From assembly GCF_004358185.1 (NCBI RefSeq), contig NZ_SMUV01000067.1:62001-126000 (forward strand): a stretch of DNA of 64,000 bases, given 5' to 3'. The stretch comes from Antarcticimicrobium luteum. Its GTDB lineage: Bacteria; Pseudomonadota; Alphaproteobacteria; Rhodobacterales; Rhodobacteraceae. Both the position numbers and the translations under genes were made by a program. Numbering within the stretch: position 1 is the first letter of the stretch; each line of letters starts with the position of its first letter. The notes below the pieces were generated by a model that was not told the DNA's origin, did no database searches, and worked only from the letters and a program-made list of their open reading frames with translations. Shown piece after piece: positions 17,832-24,476 of the stretch.

Positions 17832-17846
17832 GTAAATTACGGTTAA
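17832..17846 (+). promoter_or_regulatory. Possible CtrA half-match upstream of hspQ
   Basis: GTAA-N7-TTAA matches seven of the eight fixed bases of the CtrA box (TTAA-N7-TTAA) and lies 21 bases before hspQ. A single near-match of this size can occur by chance. Confidence 0.25.
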
Positions 17847-17867
17847 GAACGGGCGTTAGGGGCAAGA

Positions 17868-18200
17868 ATGACGATGTTGAAGAGTCGCGCGAAATATCAT
17901 CTCGGTCAGGTGGTCCGCCACAAGAAGCACCCGTTCCGCGGCGTGGTTTTTGACGTCGATCCCGAATTCGCCAATACCGAGGAATGGTATGAGGCGATCC
18001 CCGAGGAGAGCCGTCCGGTCAGGGACCAGCCGTTTTATCACCTGCTGGCCGAGAACGAGAACAGCTATTACGTGGCCTATGTGTCGGAACAGAACCTGGT
18101 CGCCGATTATTCCGGCGAGCCGGTGGACCATCCCGACATCCCCGAGATGTTCGGCCCCTTCCGCGACGGCGCCTATCCGCTGCATTTCCAGTTCAACTGA
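17868..18200 (+). CDS. hspQ: HspQ / hemimethylated-DNA-binding-domain protein
   Basis: A 110-residue YccV/HspQ-fold protein: KYHLGQVVRHKKHPFRGVVFDVDPEF, EEWYEAIPEE and the acidic/aromatic middle PFYHLLAENENSYYVAYVSEQNLV are family marks. In E. coli HspQ is a heat-shock protein that binds hemimethylated oriC DNA and serves as a specificity enhancer for Lon. The ATG at 17868 follows AGGGGCAAG; Met3 is less likely. Its transcript is followed by an imperfect hairpin (about 18253-18287) and then by the hairpin that also serves ggt. Confidence 0.9.
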   Translation: MTMLKSRAKYHLGQVVRHKKHPFRGVVFDVDPEFANTEEWYEAIPEESRPVRDQPFYHLLAENENSYYVAYVSEQNLVADYSGEPVDHPDIPEMFGPFRDGAYPLHFQFN

Positions 18201-18310
18201 GCCGATCGCCGCCGGGTGCACCCCCCGAACCAGGCTGACCTGCGCGAAATCAAGCCCGAAGGGCGCCTTACGGCGCTTGCGCGGGCTGCTCTGTGGGATC
18301 ACCGACAGCG

Positions 18311-18337
18311 AAAAGGCCGGGCATTTGGCCCGGCCTT
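18311..18337 (-). terminator. Terminator between convergent hspQ and ggt
   Basis: A perfect 9-bp stem AAGGCCGGG / CCCGGCCTT with a 7-base loop. Read on the minus strand it ends in CCTTTTCGC, so it most likely terminates ggt, though it could work in both directions. Confidence 0.7.
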
Positions 18338-18352
18338 CTGATTTCCTGCGGC

Positions 18353-19930
18353 TCAGTACCCCAGGGCGCAGCCGTCCTTGCGCGGATCGCTGGCCCCCTC
18401 GAGCACCCCGTCGGGACGGATGCGGATCGCCTGCGCGCCGCCGATCGGCGCATCGGGGATCGTCATCTTGTGACCCATGTCGGCCAGCTGCTGGCGGACC
18501 GCCTCTGAATAACCACGCTCGATCTTCATCGTGCCGGCATCCGAGAAGCTGCGCGGCGCGTCCAGCGCGGCCTGGAGATCCATGCCGAAATCGCGCAGGT
18601 TGCTGACCGCCCGGGCGTGGCCATTCGGCTGATAGGCGCCGCCCATCACGCCGAACGGCATCAGCGCGCCGTCGTCGTCGCGCAACATGCCCGGGATGAT
18701 CGTGTGCATCGGACGGTTGCCGCCGGTCAGCTCGTTCGGGTGGCCCTCCTCCAGGGTGAAGCCGGCGCCGCGGTTCTGCAGCAGAATGCCGAACTTGTTG
18801 CTGGCGATGCCCGAGCCGAAGCCGTGATAGATCGAATAGATCAGCGACACCGCCATGCGGTCCCGGTCAACCACGGTGATATAGATGGTGTCCTTGTGCA
18901 CCGCCTCGCTGACCGCGGCGGGGGCGTCCATGGCGCGGGTCATATCGATCAGCCCGGCCAGCCGCTCTGCGGTTTCGGGGGCCAGCATATGGTCCAGCCG
19001 CGCGGTGCGGTCCGGATCGGCGATGAAGCGGTTGCGCGCGTCATAGGCGAGCTTGGCCGCCTCGGCCTCCACATGGGCGCGCTGGGCGCCAAAGGGGTCC
19101 ATGCCCGCGATGTCGAAATGCGACAGGATCTTGAGCATCAGAATGGCGGTGGCGCCCTGGCCGTTGGGCGGATGCTCGAACAGTTCGGCGCCGTTGTAGG
19201 GCCCCGAGACCGGCGTGGTCTCCAGGCAGCGGGTGGCGGCGAAATCCGCGGTTTGGTGCACCCCGCCCAACGCGTTCAGCGTGGCGCAGATATCCTCGGC
19301 CACCTCGCCGGTGTAAAAGGCGTCGCGTCCGTCCCGCGCGATCCGGCGCAGCACCTCGGCCTGACCCGGCGCGCGAAAGATCTCGCCCGCCTTGGGTACC
19401 CGGCCGTCGATCAGATAGGCGTCCCGCGCCGCGCCCTGCAGCTTGGCCGCCTCGTTGCCCCAGTCGAAGGCGACGCGCGGCGCCACCGGCACCCCCTCCT
19501 CCGCATAGTGGATCGCCGGGGCCAGGATGCGGTCCAGTCCGATCCTGCCGACGGTCTCGGACAGGTGACAAAACGCGTCGACCGCGCCGGGAACCGTGAC
19601 CGCATGGGCGCTGTAGACCGGCACGGCGGTTTCGCCGGCCGCGCGCAGGGCCGCCGCGCTGGCCGCCGCCGGAGCGCGGCCCGACCCGTTCAGGGCCTTG
19701 ATCTCGCCGCTGGACGGATCGGTATAAAGCACGAAGCAATCGCCGCCGATCCCGGTCATCTGCGGCTCGCAGATGCCCAGCAGGACCGCCCCGGCGATCG
19801 CCGCGTCCATGGCATTGCCGCCCTGTTTCAGAATATCCACCGCGGCCTGCGCCGCCAGTGGATGCGAGGTGGCGCAGACGCCGTTCGCGGCCAGAATCTC
19901 CGACCGTCCCGGCATGTGAAAATCGCGCAT
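18353..19930 (-). CDS. ggt: Gamma-glutamyltransferase
   Basis: A 525-residue Ntn-hydrolase precursor that moves or hydrolyses the gamma-glutamyl group of glutathione and related compounds. The N-terminal part shows ATSHPLAAQAAVDILKQGGNAMDAAIA and the oxyanion/substrate region; self-cleavage is expected before Thr348 in KDTIYITVVDRD, which would become the catalytic residue of the small subunit. GGxGxxNG-type GGNRPMHT and PDAPIGGAQAIRI follow. There is no signal peptide, so it is probably cytoplasmic, which is unusual for E. coli-type GGT but common among these homologues. ATG at 19930 follows AAAGGGTCACCC. Confidence 0.88.
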   Translation of the reverse strand: MRDFHMPGRSEILAANGVCATSHPLAAQAAVDILKQGGNAMDAAIAGAVLLGICEPQMTGIGGDCFVLYTDPSSGEIKALNGSGRAPAAASAAALRAAGETAVPVYSAHAVTVPGAVDAFCHLSETVGRIGLDRILAPAIHYAEEGVPVAPRVAFDWGNEAAKLQGAARDAYLIDGRVPKAGEIFRAPGQAEVLRRIARDGRDAFYTGEVAEDICATLNALGGVHQTADFAATRCLETTPVSGPYNGAELFEHPPNGQGATAILMLKILSHFDIAGMDPFGAQRAHVEAEAAKLAYDARNRFIADPDRTARLDHMLAPETAERLAGLIDMTRAMDAPAAVSEAVHKDTIYITVVDRDRMAVSLIYSIYHGFGSGIASNKFGILLQNRGAGFTLEEGHPNELTGGNRPMHTIIPGMLRDDDGALMPFGVMGGAYQPNGHARAVSNLRDFGMDLQAALDAPRSFSDAGTMKIERGYSEAVRQQLADMGHKMTIPDAPIGGAQAIRIRPDGVLEGASDPRKDGCALGY

Positions 19931-20082
19931 GGGTGACCCTTTCCTTTCGTTTGCGCCGGAGATTAGGGGGCGGTCCGGGGAAAGCCAACCGCATTGGCGT
20001 CGCAGGGGACGGCGGCGGTGGGGTGGCGGCGTGGCTGTGCCGCGAGGCGAAGGGCCTGCCGGTTCGAAGGGGAGGGGGAAAG

Positions 20083-20132
20083 TCCTCGGCGCCGCGCGCT
20101 GGGTGGGGGCAAGTACGGCGCAGCGCCGAGGA
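20083..20132. repeat. 10-bp inverted repeat in the ggt / anti-sigma gap
   Basis: TCCTCGGCGC (20083-20092) and GCGCCGAGGA (20123-20132) are perfect inverted copies separated by 30 bases. The 270-base gap 19931-20202 around it holds no gene I can support. It could be part of a transcript end for the anti-sigma gene, but there is no U-tract. Confidence 0.4.
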
Positions 20133-20202
20133 TAGCTTATTGCAGCTACACCTCGTGTATCGCCGGGTAATCGGGCAGCAGTTTGATGTGAATATGGCGG
20201 TT

Positions 20203-20682
20203 TCAGGGCGCGGTCTGCGGGGCGCAGCGCCCCGCCCGGACCTTTTCGCGCCCTGTCCCGTCCAGAAAAAAGCGCATCGACAGCGTGTTGCACACGCCCT
20301 TGCGGTCATAGCGCAGCGTATCTGTCAGGCTGTATATCAGGCCCCAGCCGAAACCGCCCTCGGGCAACTCGGCAGGGGGACGATCCAGATCCACGGTCCG
20401 GCACGGCGGAAGATGCCCGCCGGGCAGTGGCCGGCCGGTGTCGACCACCCGCAACTCCAGCCGGGCCCCTGTCAGATCCGCGTCGACGCGCACCTCGCCG
20501 CCCGGGGCGCCGGCATAGCCATGTTCGACCACGTTGTTCACCACCTCTGCCAGTGCCAGTTCCACATCGCCCGCCGCGCGGTCGGGCAGGCCCTGCGCCC
20601 GCAACTGCGCCATGACCGCGGTGATCCCGTCGCGGGCGGCCAGCTGCGTGGCGTCGAATCTGTGCGAGCTGCGCTGTGACAT
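20203..20682 (-). CDS. Anti-sigma-factor-type serine kinase (HATPase_c_2)
   Basis: A 159-residue RsbW/SpoIIAB-like GHKL ATPase: N-box ELALAEVVNNVVEHGY (about 42-57), VVDTGRPLP and GGFGWGLIYSLTD, then a C-terminal strand STLSMRFFL-type segment. Such proteins bind a sigma factor or other target and phosphorylate a STAS partner. The STAS gene is immediately upstream (39-base gap), so the two probably act together in a partner switch. No PP2C phosphatase or sigma factor is adjacent. Length slightly above the family norm because of a basic C-terminal tail. Confidence 0.83.
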   Translation of the reverse strand: MSQRSSHRFDATQLAARDGITAVMAQLRAQGLPDRAAGDVELALAEVVNNVVEHGYAGAPGGEVRVDADLTGARLELRVVDTGRPLPGGHLPPCRTVDLDRPPAELPEGGFGWGLIYSLTDTLRYDRKGVCNTLSMRFFLDGTGREKVRAGRCAPQTAP

Positions 20683-20721
20683 CGTGACTTGCTTCCGGCC
20701 CGGATCCCTGAGCGGGCCGGA

Positions 20722-21060
20722 TCACCCCTCCAGTTCGGCCATGGCGTCGTCGAGCGAGGGAAACAGCGTAAAGACCGTATCCATCCGGGTCAGGCGAAAG
20801 ACCTTGTCGACCATCGGCGACAACCCGGCCAGGTCGAGCCGGCGCTCGGTGCCCAGCTGCTTCATCGCGGCGACGATGGCGCCCAGCCCGCTGGAGTCGA
20901 TAAAGGATACCTCGGACAGGTTCAGGATCACCCGCTCCGGCCCGTCCTCGGTTTCCGAGCGCATGCGTTCCTTGAATTGGATGGCGACGGCGGCATCGAT
21001 CCGGTCCGCCTTTACGGTGACGATGCTCGCATCGCCCCGCTGGACACTGGTCAGCTGCAT
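20722..21060 (-). CDS. STAS-domain anti-sigma-factor antagonist
   Basis: A 112-residue SpoIIAA/RsbV-like protein. The phosphorylatable serine lies in VSFIDSSGLGAIVAAM (Ser56/Ser57), and the C-terminal helix carries DLAGLSPMVDKVFRLT. In the dephosphorylated form such proteins release a target from the kinase. It precedes the HATPase gene in a two-gene unit. ATG at 21060 follows AGAGGAACGCC. Divergent from the thiolase gene. Confidence 0.85.
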   Translation of the reverse strand: MQLTSVQRGDASIVTVKADRIDAAVAIQFKERMRSETEDGPERVILNLSEVSFIDSSGLGAIVAAMKQLGTERRLDLAGLSPMVDKVFRLTRMDTVFTLFPSLDDAMAELEG

Positions 21061-21147
21061 GGCGTTCCTCTGGTGGCGTTTCCGACACGATCAGGCTAGA
21101 CCGGAATGGTTACCAATCTGTTGTCCGGCATGAGTGGAGGAATTCGG

Positions 21148-22320
21148 ATGAAAGAGGTCGTGATCGCGGGCGCAGCCCGCACGCCGATGGGCGGTTTTCA
21201 GGGCATGTTCGATGGCGTTCCCGCGGCCGAACTGGGCGGCGCGGCCATTCGCGCCGCACTGCAGGGGGCAGGGGTCGAAACCGTGGACGAGGTGCTGATG
21301 GGCTGCGTCCTGCCCGCCGGCCAGGGCCAGGCGCCGGCGCGCCAGGCCGGGTTCGCCGCCGGTCTGGGCGAAGAAGTGCCGGCCACCACGCTGAACAAGA
21401 TGTGCGGATCGGGCATGAAGGCGGCGATGCTGGCCTTTGACCAGATCGCGCTGGGCCACAACGCCGTGATGATCGCCGGCGGCATGGAGAGCATGTCGAA
21501 CGCGCCCTATCTGCTGGCCAAGATGCGCGGCGGTGCCCGCATCGGCCATCAGGAGGTCAAGGACCACATGTTCCTCGACGGGCTCGAGGATGCCTATGAC
21601 AAGGGCCGTCTGATGGGCACCTTTGCCGAGGACTGCGCCGAGGCGTTCCAGTTCACCCGCGAGGCGCAGGATCAGTATGCCATCGGCTCGCTCGACAACG
21701 CGCTGGCGGCCGAGCGCTCCGGCGCCTTCGACGGCGAAATCACCCCGGTAAGGATCCACGCCCGCACCGGCGAAGAGGTTCTGACCCGCGACGAACAGCC
21801 CGGCAAGGCGCGGCCCGAAAAGATCCCGATGCTGAAACCGGCGTTTCGCAAGGACGGCACGGTGACGGCGGCGAACTCCTCCTCGATCTCCGATGGCGCC
21901 GCCGCGCTGGTTCTCGCCGCGCGCGATCATGCCGAGGCGCAGGGCCTCACCATCCGCGCCCGCATCCTTGGCCATGGCTCGCACGCTCAGGCGCCGTCGC
22001 TCTTTCCCACCGCCCCGGTTCCGGCGGCGCGCGGTCTGCTCGACCGGCTGGGATGGGAGGTCGGCGATGTGGACCTGTGGGAGGTCAACGAGGCCTTTGC
22101 CGTGGTGCCGATGGCCTTCATGCACGAGATGGGCGTGCCGCGCGACATCGTGAACGTCAACGGCGGCGCCTGCGCGCTGGGCCACCCGATCGGCGCCAGC
22201 GGTGCGCGGATCATGGTCACCCTGTTGAACGCGCTGGAGACGCGCGGGCTCAAGCGCGGCATCGCCGCCATCTGCATCGGCGGCGGCGAAGGCACCGCCA
22301 TCGCCATCGAGCGGGTCTAG
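21148..22320 (+). CDS. Acetyl-CoA acetyltransferase (thiolase)
   Basis: A 390-residue thiolase condensing or cleaving acetoacetyl-CoA. Nucleophile Cys86 sits in LNKMCGSGMKA; the NEAFA motif, the catalytic His in GACALGHPIGASGAR and the second cysteine in ICIGGGEGTA are all present. Biosynthetic (PhaA/AtoB-like) or degradative use cannot be decided from sequence, and no phaB or other pathway gene is adjacent. The ATG at 21148 is preferred because GTGGAGGAATTCGG precedes it; 14 extra codons upstream are open but lack similarity. Confidence 0.92.
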   Translation: MKEVVIAGAARTPMGGFQGMFDGVPAAELGGAAIRAALQGAGVETVDEVLMGCVLPAGQGQAPARQAGFAAGLGEEVPATTLNKMCGSGMKAAMLAFDQIALGHNAVMIAGGMESMSNAPYLLAKMRGGARIGHQEVKDHMFLDGLEDAYDKGRLMGTFAEDCAEAFQFTREAQDQYAIGSLDNALAAERSGAFDGEITPVRIHARTGEEVLTRDEQPGKARPEKIPMLKPAFRKDGTVTAANSSSISDGAAALVLAARDHAEAQGLTIRARILGHGSHAQAPSLFPTAPVPAARGLLDRLGWEVGDVDLWEVNEAFAVVPMAFMHEMGVPRDIVNVNGGACALGHPIGASGARIMVTLLNALETRGLKRGIAAICIGGGEGTAIAIERV

Positions 22321-22409
22321 GCCCGCCCGGACCATCAGGCGTCGGGGCGGCCGCGCGCCGCCCCCTCCGCAGACTCGGGCTGGGTGCCATGCGATTGCGC
22401 GGGCGCGAT

Positions 22410-22592
22410 CTAGTCGAACCGCGCCAGCCGGTCGATCTGTGGCGCCATGGTGCACCATAGGTCGTCATCGGTCAGAACCCAGACCGCGTCGCGTTCGGTG
22501 GCGTGAACGGTGATCCGCCCCGCTTCGGCGGCGATCAGATCCGGGTTCGTGAGATTCAGAAACAGCACAAGGGCGTCGGTGGTCAGGCACAT
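22410..22592 (-). CDS. Small protein of unknown function (60 aa)
   Basis: A 60-codon frame starting MCLTTDALVLFLNLTNPDL and ending LWCTMAPQIDRLARFD. A good ribosome site (GGAAGG) stands before the ATG at 22592. The protein is acidic with two hydrophobic patches, no clear membrane helix and two cysteines (Cys2, Cys47). I do not recognise a family. It is divergent from the XRE-cupin gene and convergent with the thiolase, so it is a single-gene unit. Real gene status rests on the ribosome site and balanced composition only. Confidence 0.5.
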   Translation of the reverse strand: MCLTTDALVLFLNLTNPDLIAAEAGRITVHATERDAVWVLTDDDLWCTMAPQIDRLARFD

Positions 22593-22791
22593 GGCGCCTT
22601 CCTTTCTCGGTTCAGCGACGCAGAGTGTCCTCCCGCACCTGTGACACCAGCATCTTGCCCCGCCGCCCGAGACCGGATGGCCGGAAAATGCCGCAACGCA
22701 GCAATTCAGGTGGCACCCGACATGTGAACACCCCAGCTGCCCAAGACCTGTGCAAGACCGCCCGCAACCGCCCCGGTCCCGCTGGGTAGGG

Positions 22792-22860
22792 TATGAAAAA
22801 CATGGTGCAAATTTCACCGAATCGCGCCAACATGAAAAACAAGGGGAAATTTTCACGAAA
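22792..22860 (+). promoter_or_regulatory. Paired operator-like repeats before the XRE-cupin gene
   Basis: Two 30-base imperfect copies begin at 22792 and 22831 (39 bases apart). Both start with ATGAAAAAC and contain an A/T-rich dyad: GTGCAAATTTCACCGAA in the first and GGGGAAATTTTCACGAAA in the second. The dyad GTG-AAATTT-CAC is the size expected for a helix-turn-helix dimer site. They end 25 bases before the XRE-cupin start, so autoregulation is a natural reading. The AT-rich composition stands out sharply from the flanking GC-rich DNA. Confidence 0.55.
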
Positions 22861-22884
22861 TGCCTCACGGGGGAGGAGGGGCCC

Positions 22885-23457
22885 ATGATCCGCGCACAGC
22901 CCGACCACCCGCAGACACTCGGCGCCGATCTGCGCGCCCTGCGCAAGGCGCGGGGGCTGACGCTGGCGCAGCTGGCCGAAACGCTGGGCCGCTCGGTCGG
23001 CTGGCTCAGCCAGGTGGAGCGTGACCTCTCCGAACCGGCGATTTCGGACCTGCGCCAGATCGCCACTTGCCTTGACGTGCCGCTGTCGCTGCTCTTCGGC
23101 CATGCCAGCGCCCCGGCCGCGGAACAGGGATTCATCGTGCGCGCGGGTGCGCGACGGCCGATGGGCTCGGGCGCGGAGGGGCTGGTCGAGGAATTGCTCT
23201 CCCCCGATCTGACCGACGATTTCGAGGTGATCCACTCTACCTTTCGCCCCGGCGCCCGGATGCAGACCGCAACCTGTCGGCCGACCCAGGAGCTGGGTTA
23301 TCTTGTCGCCGGGCGCCTTGAGCTGGAGATCGGCGGCCGGGCCTTTTCCCTCGGGACGGGCGACAGTTTCCGCATCCGGGGCGAGGCGTTTCGCTGGGCC
23401 AACCCCCATGACGAACCCGCTGTGGCGATCTGGGTTATCGCACCGCCGGTCTATTGA
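22885..23457 (+). CDS. XRE-family regulator with C-terminal cupin
   Basis: A 190-residue regulator. The helix-turn-helix (about 12-68) reads LGADLRALRKARGLTLAQLAE...GWLSQVERDLSEPAISDLRQIA; the cupin sensor domain (about 110-188) reads ELGYLVAGRLELEIGGRAFSLGTGDSFRIRGEAFRWANPHDEPA. Such proteins control small-molecule catabolism or export and bind a ligand or metal in the cupin. GGGAGGAGGGG precedes the ATG at 22885. The LysE gene starts seven bases after its stop, so it heads a four-gene unit that it probably regulates through the repeats upstream. Confidence 0.88.
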   Translation: MIRAQPDHPQTLGADLRALRKARGLTLAQLAETLGRSVGWLSQVERDLSEPAISDLRQIATCLDVPLSLLFGHASAPAAEQGFIVRAGARRPMGSGAEGLVEELLSPDLTDDFEVIHSTFRPGARMQTATCRPTQELGYLVAGRLELEIGGRAFSLGTGDSFRIRGEAFRWANPHDEPAVAIWVIAPPVY

Positions 23458-23464
23458 GGTTGCC

Positions 23465-24088
23465 ATGAGTTTTCAGGCCTGGTCCGTCTTTGCGCTGTTC
23501 TGGGTGGCCTTCGTCACCACGCCGGGGCCCAACGCGGTGAACTGCATCTCCAACGGCATGTCGCTTGGCTTTCGCCGCGCGCTGGTGGGCGTGCTGGCGA
23601 TCCTGACCCAGGCGACCGGTTTTCTGCTGCTCTCGGCTGCGGGGGTCACGGCGCTGATCGCGGCCTCGCCCACGGGCTTCACGCTGGCAAAATTCGCCGG
23701 CGCGGGGGTGCTGATCTGGCTGGGCCTCCGCGGCTGGATGACCGCCGGAAAACCGCCGCCTGCCGCCGAGCGCCCGGCGCGCCATGTCTATCTGCACGCG
23801 CTGGCCATCGCGACGATCAATCCCAAAAGCGTCGCCGGCTATCTTGCCGCCTTTTCCGCCTTTGTGCAGCCCGACGTGCCGATCTGGGGCCAGATGGCGG
23901 TGATCCTGCCCACCGCGCTGACCCTCACCACGCTCAGCTATACCGGTTTTACCGCGCTGGGCGCGCTGATGGGGCGCGCGGCGCTGGGCGCAGTGTTCAA
24001 CATCTGGGTGCGCCGGCTGCTGGCAACCTGTTTCATCGTCTATGGCGTGCTGCTGGGGGCCAGCGCCGCGCCGCAATCCGGAGGGTAG
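23465..24088 (+). CDS. LysE-family amino-acid exporter
   Basis: A 207-residue inner-membrane protein with about six predicted helices. The LysE/RhtB signature TPGPNAVNCISNGMSLGFRRALVGVLAI lies near the N-terminus and NPKSVAGYLAAF in the middle. Substrates of the family include basic amino acids, homoserine, threonine and other small amines; here the neighbouring methylated-glycine oxidase makes a glycine-related compound conceivable. Follows the XRE-cupin gene by seven bases and is followed by the GFA gene after three bases. Confidence 0.85.
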   Translation: MSFQAWSVFALFWVAFVTTPGPNAVNCISNGMSLGFRRALVGVLAILTQATGFLLLSAAGVTALIAASPTGFTLAKFAGAGVLIWLGLRGWMTAGKPPPAAERPARHVYLHALAIATINPKSVAGYLAAFSAFVQPDVPIWGQMAVILPTALTLTTLSYTGFTALGALMGRAALGAVFNIWVRRLLATCFIVYGVLLGASAAPQSGG

Positions 24089-24091
24089 ACC

Positions 24092-24463
24092 ATGCATAGC
24101 GGAACTTGCCTTTGCGGTGCGGTCAGGTTCCGCACCGATGCCACGCCCGAGGGCGCCAGCGTGTGCCATTGCAGCCAGTGCCGCCGGCAATCGGGACACC
24201 TCTGGGCCTCGGCCTATGTGCCGACCGAGGCATTGGCGATTTCAGGGCCGGTGACATGGTTCGAAAGCTCGGCCAACGGGCGGCGCGGGTTCTGTCCGCG
24301 CTGCGGCTCGTTCCTGTTCTGGCGCGACGTGACCGAGACCACCACCAGTTTCTCCCTCGGTGCGCTGGAGGCGCCCACCGGCCTGCGGCTGAGCAAACAT
24401 ATCTTCACCGCCGACAAGGGGGATTATTACGAAATCTCCGACGGCCTGCCGCAACGCCCGTAA
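24092..24463 (+). CDS. GFA/CENP-V family zinc protein
   Basis: A 123-residue protein with the GFA fold: zinc ligands in CLCGAV (Cys6, Cys8), CHCSQCRR (Cys25, Cys27, Cys30) and FCPRCGSF (Cys68, Cys71). The type member was described as assisting formation of S-hydroxymethylglutathione from formaldehyde and glutathione, though that activity is disputed for the family. Here it lies directly before a flavoprotein whose reaction releases a one-carbon unit, which makes a link with formaldehyde handling plausible but unproven. ATG three bases after the LysE stop. Confidence 0.85.
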   Translation: MHSGTCLCGAVRFRTDATPEGASVCHCSQCRRQSGHLWASAYVPTEALAISGPVTWFESSANGRRGFCPRCGSFLFWRDVTETTTSFSLGALEAPTGLRLSKHIFTADKGDYYEISDGLPQRP

Positions 24464-24476
24464 AGGACCGACTTCC

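Noticed and set aside
17832-17846. A definite CtrA-controlled hspQ promoter
   Set aside because: Kept only as a low-confidence site: one half-site is GTAA rather than TTAA and no second box or promoter supports it.
20060-20135. A GGGGGAAAGTCC stretch resembling a piece of RNase P RNA
   Set aside because: Only a short match; the conserved P4 and other core elements of rnpB are absent around it.
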